From Thalassobellus citreus (lineage in GTDB: Bacteria; Bacteroidota; Bacteroidia; Flavobacteriales; Flavobacteriaceae), in assembly GCF_044385915.1 (NCBI RefSeq), contig NZ_JBISCC010000124.1, positions 248,001-312,000 of the forward strand: a stretch of 64,000 nucleotides of DNA, written 5' to 3'. A program made the translations under genes and the position numbers. How positions within the stretch are numbered: the stretch's first letter is position 1; every line of letters starts with the position of its first letter. A model generated the notes under the pieces. That model saw only the letters and a list, made by a program, of their open reading frames with translations, searched no databases and was not told the DNA's origin. Positions 54,118 through 60,930 of this stretch are shown piece by piece.

Positions 54118-56373
54118 TTAGTCCATATTACTTTTAGTTAAACCCCATTTTTTATTTGGTACAGATCCCATAACAAAATGTAAAATGCCTCCTTTTAATA
54201 TTTGTTGATGTGAAATAGATGTTTGGTTGAATTCCTTTCCGTCTAAGGTGGCAGATTGGATATAAAAATTTGTGTTTGAAACATTTTCAGCCTCAATAAC
54301 AAAAGTTTTGCCTTCTGAAAGTTTGATGGTTGATTTCTCAAAAAGAGGACTTCCTATTTCATACTCTCCAGAAGCAGGATTCATAGGGTAAAATCCTATT
54401 GAGCTAAACACATACCACGCCGACATTTGTCCGCAATCTTCATTACCGCTTAATCCATTAGGAGTTACATTATATTGTGTGTTTAAAATATGTCGTACCC
54501 AATATTGTGTTCGCCAAGGCTTATTCGCCTTATTAAACATATAAGCGATATGGTGACTCGGTTCATTTCCGTGTGCATATTGACCAATTAACCCTGAAAT
54601 ATCAGCAGAAATATTGTCACCAGTAATTTCAGAACTTTCTGTAAATAGCTGCTCTAATCGATTTGTAAAAATATCATTACTTCCGTGTAATGAAATAAAA
54701 TCTTCAACATCTTGAGGTACAAACCAACTGTGTTGCCATGCATTTCCTTCGGTATAATCTGTTTGTTCTCTATGATTTGAGTGTTTCGGATCAAAAGGTT
54801 CATTCCAAGATTTTCCATCTTCAGATTTTCCTCTCATAAATCCTGTTTTTGAATCAAATAAATATTGATACCCTTTAGATCTGTTTAAGAAATATTTATA
54901 ATCATCTTCTTTCCCTAAATCTTTTGCTATTTGAGCTACACACCAATCATCAAAAGCATATTCTAAGGTAATTGTAACCGATTCATCTAATAAATTATAT
55001 GGAATATAGCCGTATTCTTTATAGAAATTCAAGCCACGTTCGTCTTGCATCATTGTTTGTTTCATTGCTTCATAAGCCTTTTCTGCATCAAAACCTTTTA
55101 TGCCTTTTTTGTAAGCATCTATAATTACAGGAATCGAGTGATAGCCTGTCATTGTATTAGTTTCATTGGCATATAACGTCCAAACTGGTAATATTTTTTT
55201 GGTTTCGTAATAGGCTAACATAGAATTAACCATATCTGAAACTTTCTCTGGAGCTAAAAAAGTTAGTAAAGGGTTTTCTGCTCTAAATGTATCCCAAAGT
55301 GATAGTGTTGAATATGCTGTATAATTTTTAGCCGTTACAATGCTATCGTTTTCCTTTCTAAATTGGCCATTTTTATCGCTATAGGTTACAGGTGCAATTT
55401 GAGAATGATATAATGCCGTATAAAAAATGGTTTTTAATGAATCTACGGGTGTTTCAACTTCTATTTTAGATGAAGCAGTATTCCAAAGAGTATTCGCAGC
55501 TGTTTTTACTTTTTCAAAATTAAAATCGCCTGCGTCTAAATTTTCTTTTGCGTTTTTAATACTTACTGATGAAACGGCAACTTTTACTAGCAATTCATTA
55601 CTGTTTTTTCTATCAAAAAATAATTGGGATGCTACCTTTTCAGCTTCTGTTGAATTTCCTTCAACTTGTTTTCCATCAGCAATTAATAGATGTTCTGAAA
55701 TTGGTTTAGAAAATTTAGCCACAAAAAACACTTTTTGATTTTTTGCCCACCCTTTACTAAAGCGATACCCACTTATGGTATATTCGTCATCAATAGTAAT
55801 GGCTGTTTTTTGAGGCATATCCCAATTGATAGCAAACCCTAAATCGACAACTACAGATTGTTTGTCATTTTCTGAAAATGTATATTTATGATATGCGGTA
55901 CGTAATGAAGATGTTAACTCAACGTTTATTTTAGGCGTTTCAAGAAAAACTTGGTAGTATCCTGGACTCGCATTTTCGTTAGTATGGCTGTAAGTCGATT
56001 TATATGCTAGTGAATCTCTATTTTTTGTGTTAATAGTTAAATCTACTTGTTTGTTTGTTGGCATAAATAAAATATCTGCCAAATCACCAATACCAGTTCC
56101 ACTTAAATGTAAATGACTAAAACCAGCTACAATAGAATCTGTATAATGGTAGCCAGAACACCAATCCCAACTCGAAATTCCGTTGTCTGGACTCACCTGT
56201 AACATTCCAAAGGGTACTGTTGCTCCAGGGTATGTATGTCCGTGTCCGCCAGTTCCAATAAACGGATTTACATAACTTGTTGTATCTTGTTTATACTGTT
56301 GTTTTTTAGCAGTATTTTCTTTGCAACTAGAAATTAAAACTATAAATAAAATAAGCAGCGTAAAGTTTTTCAT
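54118..56373 (-). CDS. GH92 alpha-mannosidase (canonical type), first gene of the large operon
   Basis: The 751-residue lipoprotein (Cys17 in LISSC) carries VNPFIGTGGHGHTYPGATVP, GFSHLHLSGTGIGDLADIL, LSLWDTFRAENPLLTF, YTEGNAWQHSWFVPQD with the presumed acid Glu, GNEPSHHIAYMFNK and SGNEDCGQMSAWYVFSSIGF near residue 644. It should release alpha-mannose from N-glycans outside the cytoplasm. It heads the 16-gene leftward run. The 122-base space to the divergent kinase gene at 56496 holds a shared motif copy at 56433 and must contain the operon promoter. Confidence 0.95.
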   Translation of the reverse strand: MKNFTLLILFIVLISSCKENTAKKQQYKQDTTSYVNPFIGTGGHGHTYPGATVPFGMLQVSPDNGISSWDWCSGYHYTDSIVAGFSHLHLSGTGIGDLADILFMPTNKQVDLTINTKNRDSLAYKSTYSHTNENASPGYYQVFLETPKINVELTSSLRTAYHKYTFSENDKQSVVVDLGFAINWDMPQKTAITIDDEYTISGYRFSKGWAKNQKVFFVAKFSKPISEHLLIADGKQVEGNSTEAEKVASQLFFDRKNSNELLVKVAVSSVSIKNAKENLDAGDFNFEKVKTAANTLWNTASSKIEVETPVDSLKTIFYTALYHSQIAPVTYSDKNGQFRKENDSIVTAKNYTAYSTLSLWDTFRAENPLLTFLAPEKVSDMVNSMLAYYETKKILPVWTLYANETNTMTGYHSIPVIIDAYKKGIKGFDAEKAYEAMKQTMMQDERGLNFYKEYGYIPYNLLDESVTITLEYAFDDWCVAQIAKDLGKEDDYKYFLNRSKGYQYLFDSKTGFMRGKSEDGKSWNEPFDPKHSNHREQTDYTEGNAWQHSWFVPQDVEDFISLHGSNDIFTNRLEQLFTESSEITGDNISADISGLIGQYAHGNEPSHHIAYMFNKANKPWRTQYWVRHILNTQYNVTPNGLSGNEDCGQMSAWYVFSSIGFYPMNPASGEYEIGSPLFEKSTIKLSEGKTFVIEAENVSNTNFYIQSATLDGKEFNQTSISHQQILKGGILHFVMGSVPNKKWGLTKSNMD

Positions 56374-56432
56374 AAAGAGTCATCATAATTTAATTTTAAA
56401 TTTTCATTAATTTTACTATTTATAAAAGTAAT

Positions 56433-56445
56433 TTAGACGGATAAC
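56433..56445 (-). promoter_or_regulatory. Copy of the shared motif (GTTATCCGTCTAA on minus) upstream of the 16-gene operon
   Basis: The plus strand reads TTAGACGGATAAC, matching the sites at 26401 and 60871 except for one base in TTCGAC and the two variable spacer bases. It is 60 bases before the GH92 start at 56373. In the gene direction it is followed after two bases by TACTTTTA, close to the Bacteroidota -7 element TAnnTTTG. It lies in the divergent region with the kinase gene, so it could also act on that gene. Confidence 0.45.
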
Positions 56446-56495
56446 ACATAAACAAGCCTAAACACCAAAAAAACGCTATCAATATTTTTTAAATA

Positions 56496-57554
56496 ATGAA
56501 TTTTAAAAGCAATAAGTTTTATTTAATATCATGGAAATACCATGTTGTTTTCTGGATAGTATATTTTTTGTTCAATACTTTTCGTTGGGGGAGTTATTTT
56601 AATGATTATGTCTATTCTTTAAAATCGAACTTACTAGGGTTTCCTATACATATGGCATCATGTTACCTTAATATTTTTGTTTTAATGCCTTTTTTAGTAT
56701 ATCGAAAAAGATATACCCTTTACTTACTTTCAATTTTAGCTACCATATTTATTATGGTTTTGATTAAATTTAATTTAACTTATTTTTTAATCAGTCATAA
56801 TGTTTGGCCAGAAGGACCTGAACCTATTACTAGTTTAACACTGAATTATACTATTGAAATGATGATTGGTGAATTATACGTAGTTGCATTTGTTGCTGCA
56901 ATAAAAATTACCTTAGATTTTATAAAAGAGCATAAACGTGTTGCCGATCTTGAAAAGACACAATTAGAAACTGAGCTTCTTTTTTTAAAAAATCAAATAT
57001 CACCTCATTTTTTCTTTAATACACTTAATAATATTTATTCATTATCAGTAGAAAAATCTAATAAAACACCAAGGATAATTTTAAAATTATCAGAACTAAT
57101 GCGTTATATGCTTTATGAAACTAAAGCAAAACGGCAAAGTTTGCAGAATGAAATACTTTGTATTCAAAATTATTTAGATTTAGAGCGTGTTAGGTATAGT
57201 GACTCCTTAGAGGCTAATATGTACATATCTGGAGATATAGAAGATAAAGAAATAGCACCTATGTTGTTGTTAACATTTATAGAAAATGCTTTTAAACATG
57301 GCGCTAATAAAAATATAGGAAACGTAAAAATTGATATTAACTTTAAGATTAAAGGCGATTTTCTTTACTTTTCTATAAGTAACCCAATGCCTAAAATTAC
57401 AAATCATAAAGACAATTTAAAACAATCTAGTGGTATAGGTTTAGATAATGTGAAAAAGAGATTAGACTTAGGATATGATAAAAATGATTATTATCTATCT
57501 ATTAAGAATAAAAAAAAGAAATTTGTTGTAAAACTAAAAATAAGAGTAAGTTAA
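56496..57554 (+). CDS. LytS/YehU-type membrane sensor histidine kinase
   Basis: The 352-residue protein has four probable transmembrane helices in the first 140 residues, then a short coiled segment (ADLEKTQLETELLFLKNQ). The His_kinase domain has phosphoacceptor His171 in NQISPHFFFNTLNNIYSLS, the ATP-binding N-box LLTFIENAFKHGANK and a glycine motif SSGIGLDNVKKRL. Such kinases pair with LytTR regulators, here the protein encoded at 58067-58780. No large periplasmic sensor domain is present, so the signal probably comes through the membrane helices or a partner. The gene is divergent from the N-glycan operon. Its C-terminus has a decayed second copy at 57892-58018. Confidence 0.94.
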   Translation: MNFKSNKFYLISWKYHVVFWIVYFLFNTFRWGSYFNDYVYSLKSNLLGFPIHMASCYLNIFVLMPFLVYRKRYTLYLLSILATIFIMVLIKFNLTYFLISHNVWPEGPEPITSLTLNYTIEMMIGELYVVAFVAAIKITLDFIKEHKRVADLEKTQLETELLFLKNQISPHFFFNTLNNIYSLSVEKSNKTPRIILKLSELMRYMLYETKAKRQSLQNEILCIQNYLDLERVRYSDSLEANMYISGDIEDKEIAPMLLLTFIENAFKHGANKNIGNVKIDINFKIKGDFLYFSISNPMPKITNHKDNLKQSSGIGLDNVKKRLDLGYDKNDYYLSIKNKKKKFVVKLKIRVS

Positions 57555-57572
57555 ATTGGAAATTATTATTGA

Positions 57573-57866
57573 TTAATTCCAATTACTCATGTCTGGGTTT
57601 TTTAAATATTTGAGTTAAATCTATTTGCAAAAACATCAATAAAGAAGTCTTTGATCTAGCACAAATCTGATAAATACTTAAACATTTCTATTTCTTCTTT
57701 CAAGAAGTAATTCTTTAGCTCTATGCAACCTTACCGAAGAAATTAATTTTATAGGAGACTTATTAGAAATTGCTTTTAGTTTACGTTGCGGCTGTCGTTC
57801 GCTTGTGGCTATTTCTTTACATAACTTTCTGCTCCAAAAGAATTCTTTACTTAAATTAAGATACTC
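57573..57866 (-). pseudogene. Relic of an AraC-type DNA-binding domain (possibly from a hybrid two-component regulator)
   Basis: Reading the minus strand from 57866 gives about 62 codons of AraC-type helix-turn-helix text: RKLCKEIATSERQPQRKLKA, then ISNKSPIKLISSVRLHRAKE and LLLERRNRNV, ending at a TAA (57680-57678). Beyond it, frameshifted pieces of the second helix-turn-helix and a C-terminal tail (YLKNPDM) can be followed to a TAA at 57573-57575. There is no start codon; a TAA precedes the first codon. The pattern RKLKAI..KSP...I..VRL.RAKELL is that of the output domain of hybrid two-component PUL regulators, though a plain AraC regulator is possible. It lies on the strand opposite the live kinase and regulator genes. 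Confidence 0.75.
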
Positions 57867-57891
57867 TTAAAATCACAAACTATAGAAAGAA

Positions 57892-58018
57892 TCTAATGGT
57901 ATTGGTTTAGGTAAAGTAAAAAAAAGGTTAAATTTAGGGTGATAAAAGTCATTATTATTTATCTATTAAGAATAAAAGAAATAAGTTTGTTGTAAAACTT
58001 AAGATAAGAATCTACTAA
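57892..58018 (+). pseudogene. Relic of a second copy of the kinase C-terminus
   Basis: These 127 bases align with the last 129 bases of the kinase gene (57426-57554) at about 80% identity by eye. The first frame reads SNGIGLGKVKKRLNLG against SSGIGLDNVKKRLDLG. A two-base deletion then shifts to HYYLSIKNKRNKFVVKLKI against DYYLSIKNKKKKFVVKLKI. It ends at a TAA at 58016-58018, 48 bases before the regulator start. Nothing recognisable of the rest of this kinase copy remains upstream. The distance to the regulator gene suggests that the lost copy, not the live one, was the original immediate neighbour. Confidence 0.8.
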
Positions 58019-58066
58019 ATATAAAAAATAATCATAGTTAAAAGGCTATAAATTATACAAGTAAAT

Positions 58067-58780
58067 ATGAAAATAAAGTGTTTGATTATTGATGATGAAC
58101 CATTAGCTATTAATGTTATTAAAAATTATTTGAATCAAATTGAAGATTTTGAAATAGTAAATACGTTTAGTAATGCTATTGATGGTTTAAATTTTTTAAA
58201 AAACAATATCGTTGATGTTATTTTTTTAGATATAAATATGCCTGTTTTAGATGGTATTAATTTTATTAAAAGTATAGAAAAACCACCTTTATTTATTATT
58301 ACTAGTGCTTATGATGAGTTTGCAATTGAAACTTATGAATTAGATGTTTTAGATTATTTAGTGAAGCCTATTGAGTTTCCTAGATTTATGAAAGCAATAA
58401 ATAAAGTTAATAAAAGACTTAAGTCAAGTACAAATATATCTTCAGAAAAGGTAAAAGAACGTTCCTTTATTTTTGTTAAAATTGATAAAAAGAAAATGAA
58501 GAAAATTTTTCTTGATGAAATTCTAGTCATTGAAAGTTTAAAAGATTATTTAAAAATAAACACCCTATCAGGTAGATATATTGTTCATAGTACATTAACA
58601 GCATTTACTAATTTATTACCTTCTAGAGATTTTATTAGAATACATAGGTCGTATACGATTGCTATTGATAAAATTGATGCGGTTGAAGGAAATAGTATTG
58701 AAATTGAAGGACTTCGATATGTTATAGGAAGATCTTATTTAGAGGATGTTAAACAGAAAATTTTAAACTCTTCTATTTAA
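58067..58780 (+). CDS. LytTR-family response regulator
   Basis: The 237-residue protein has a receiver domain (about 3-120) with the acidic pair in LIIDDEP, phosphoacceptor Asp55 in IFLDINMPVLDG and Lys in DYLVKPIEF. A LytTR DNA-binding domain follows at about 135-235 (IDKKKMKKIFLDEILVIESL, LPSRDFIRIHRSYTIAIDKI). It would be phosphorylated by the kinase encoded upstream and bind pairs of short direct repeats. It is the only intact DNA-binding regulator near the N-glycan genes, so it is the leading candidate for their control. A hairpin lies just after the gene. Confidence 0.94.
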   Translation: MKIKCLIIDDEPLAINVIKNYLNQIEDFEIVNTFSNAIDGLNFLKNNIVDVIFLDINMPVLDGINFIKSIEKPPLFIITSAYDEFAIETYELDVLDYLVKPIEFPRFMKAINKVNKRLKSSTNISSEKVKERSFIFVKIDKKKMKKIFLDEILVIESLKDYLKINTLSGRYIVHSTLTAFTNLLPSRDFIRIHRSYTIAIDKIDAVEGNSIEIEGLRYVIGRSYLEDVKQKILNSSI

Positions 58781-58796
58781 AAATAAGCAAAAAAAA

Positions 58797-58833
58797 TTGA
58801 TGGCTATCATCTATTTAAAGAGATAACCATCAA
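58797..58833. terminator. Hairpin between convergent regulator and nagB genes
   Basis: TTGATGGCTATC (58797-58808) pairs with GATAACCATCAA (58822-58833) over 12 positions with one G-U wobble, loop of 13 bases. An A-run lies on its left, which becomes a U-tract for transcripts coming from nagB. It probably ends nagB transcription and may also stop the regulator transcript. Confidence 0.65.
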
Positions 58834-58894
58834 TAACCAAAAAACAACTAAACTATTTTTAATGCTATTAATAAATTCTTCTTATTGGTTTTAT

Positions 58895-60820
58895 TTAAAA
58901 ATGGTAACGTTTAAAAGCTTCAATAGCAGCATATTCTGCTAAACCTAAATCGTTGTATTTTTTTGCTGTTAATCTATTTCTATCTTCTACACGCACCCAA
59001 AATTCTCTAGAATCGTCGCCTTGAAACATAACACCATCTTTTTGAGATTGATGATAAAAAATAGCATGACGTTTTTTTAGTACTTGGTCTGGGCTCATAG
59101 GAACAGCCATTTCTATTTGGTAAGAATCCCATTCATGCCATGCGCCACGGTATAACCATACCCAACAATCGTTCATGTAAGGTTTAGGTTTTAATATTTT
59201 TAAAGCTTCAAATAAGCTATCTAAACAAACTTTATGTGTGCCATGTGGATCTGCTAAATCTCCAGCTGCATAAATTTGATGCGGTTTTATTTCTTCAATA
59301 AGTTGGCACATAATTGCTATATCAGCTTCAGAAAGATTACTTTTCTTAACAGTGCCTGTTTCGTAAAATGGAAGATCTAAAAAGTGAACGTTTTCATCAG
59401 GAAGTCCTATGTATCTTGTAGCTGCTAAAGATTCACTTCTTCTAATCAATCCTTTTAGTTTTCTAACTTCAATAGAATCAATATCATTTTTAGATTTATG
59501 CTTTAAAAATTTTATAATATCTTCTGACTCTTTAGATTTTGAATTTAAAGTCATAGATATTTCTGCAAACTTTAAAGCTTCTTCATTAGAAACGGCTATG
59601 TTTCCTGAAGTTTGATAAGCAACATGTACATCATGACCTTGCTCTACCAATCTATCAAATGTACCACCCATAGAAATTACATCATCATCAGGGTGTGGAC
59701 TAAAAATAATAACTCTTTTTTTTGCAGGTAAAGACCGTTCTGGTCTATAAGTGTCATCAGCATTTGGTTTTCCTCCAGGCCAACCTGTAATGGTATGCTG
59801 TAATTTATTAAACATTTTTATATTCAAATCGTAAGCAGTACCTTCTTCTGTTAAAAGGCTCGCCATACCATTATCATTATAATCTTTATCGGTAAGTTTA
59901 AGAAATGGTTTGTTTGTTAATTCACTTAACCAAACAACAGCTTTTAGTTTTAACTCACCTGTCCATACACAAGATTTTACAAGCCATGGTGTTTTTACTC
60001 TAGTAAGTTCTGATGATGCATCACTGTCTAAAACAAATGTTGTATTGTTATGTTCTTGTAAGTAAGTGGCAGGAACTTGAGAAGAAATATCTCCTTCTAT
60101 AGTTTCTTTTAATATTTCTGCTTTACTAATTCCCCATCCAAGTAAAACAATTCTTTTTGCATGTCTTACAGTACCAATACCCATTGTTATGGCTTTTCTA
60201 GGAACATTATCTATGCCTAAAAAAGAAGGTGCTGCATCAATACGGGTAATATGATCTAGTGTAATACTTCTGGTTCCTGAATTAATATGTGATCCGGGTT
60301 CGTTAAAACCAATATGACCTGTTCTTCCAATACCTAATAATTGAAAATCTAATCCGCCATAAGATTTAATTTTCATTTCATAATCTATACAATATTGGCG
60401 AAGCTCTTCAGTGCTTACTTTTCCATCAGGAATATTAATGTTTTCGGGTACTATATCTACATGATTAAAAAGATGATCATGCATGAAATAAAAATAACTT
60501 TGAATGTTATCCTTGTCCATAGGATAATATTCATCTAAATTGAAAGTTACTACATTATTAAAACTTAAACCATCTTCTTTATGCATTCTCACAAGTTCTT
60601 CATAAACTTTTATAGGAGAAGAACCAGTAGCTAAGCCTAAAACACAAGTTTCATTTAGTTCTTGTTTTCTTTGAATTAAGTTTGCGATCTCTTGAGCTAC
60701 TAAAATTGAAGCTTCAAGAGACGAGTCGAAGATAACATTATGGATTTTCTCAAAACGGGTGTCTTCAAATTTCCCTGCTTCTTTATAGCTTATACTATCT
60801 TTTATCATTGAGTTGTTCAT
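58895..60820 (-). CDS. nagB: Glucosamine-6-phosphate deaminase fused to a PIG-L (LmbE-like) deacetylase domain
   Basis: The 641-residue cytoplasmic protein has a NagB domain at about 25-275 (CVLGLATGSSPIKVYEELVR, VVTFNLDEYYPMD, GIGRTGHIGFNEPGS, VPRKAITMGIGTV). NagB turns glucosamine-6-phosphate into fructose-6-phosphate and ammonia. From about 370 a PIG-L domain begins with VIIFSPHPDDDVISMGGTFD, whose HPDD motif, with the later DPHGTH, supplies zinc ligands for N-deacetylation of a GlcNAc compound. The fusion is known in Bacteroidota. No separate nagA is in the window. The start at 60820 has a shared motif copy 51 bases upstream, which ties the gene to the N-glycan set. Confidence 0.94.
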   Translation of the reverse strand: MNNSMIKDSISYKEAGKFEDTRFEKIHNVIFDSSLEASILVAQEIANLIQRKQELNETCVLGLATGSSPIKVYEELVRMHKEDGLSFNNVVTFNLDEYYPMDKDNIQSYFYFMHDHLFNHVDIVPENINIPDGKVSTEELRQYCIDYEMKIKSYGGLDFQLLGIGRTGHIGFNEPGSHINSGTRSITLDHITRIDAAPSFLGIDNVPRKAITMGIGTVRHAKRIVLLGWGISKAEILKETIEGDISSQVPATYLQEHNNTTFVLDSDASSELTRVKTPWLVKSCVWTGELKLKAVVWLSELTNKPFLKLTDKDYNDNGMASLLTEEGTAYDLNIKMFNKLQHTITGWPGGKPNADDTYRPERSLPAKKRVIIFSPHPDDDVISMGGTFDRLVEQGHDVHVAYQTSGNIAVSNEEALKFAEISMTLNSKSKESEDIIKFLKHKSKNDIDSIEVRKLKGLIRRSESLAATRYIGLPDENVHFLDLPFYETGTVKKSNLSEADIAIMCQLIEEIKPHQIYAAGDLADPHGTHKVCLDSLFEALKILKPKPYMNDCWVWLYRGAWHEWDSYQIEMAVPMSPDQVLKKRHAIFYHQSQKDGVMFQGDDSREFWVRVEDRNRLTAKKYNDLGLAEYAAIEAFKRYHF

Positions 60821-60870
60821 TTTGTTATTGTGATAAAATTACTTATTAAGACTTGTTTGAAATATAAAAA

Positions 60871-60883
60871 TTCGACTAATAAC
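60871..60883 (-). promoter_or_regulatory. Copy of the shared motif (GTTATTAGTCGAA on minus) upstream of nagB
   Basis: The plus strand reads TTCGACTAATAAC followed by CTTTG, differing from the susC site at 26401 by one base over the 13 positions. It is 51 bases before the nagB ATG. In the gene direction it is followed after four bases by TATATTTC, one base away from the Bacteroidota -7 consensus. Confidence 0.45.
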
Positions 60884-60930
60884 CTTTGTGCTTCGGTAAA
60901 GGAGTTTTTTTATAAATTCAATATTATTAA

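Noticed and set aside
57678..57866. Minus-strand AraC-like frame as a live small regulator gene
   Set aside because: No start codon, a stop directly before the first codon, and only one of the two helix-turn-helix units in frame.
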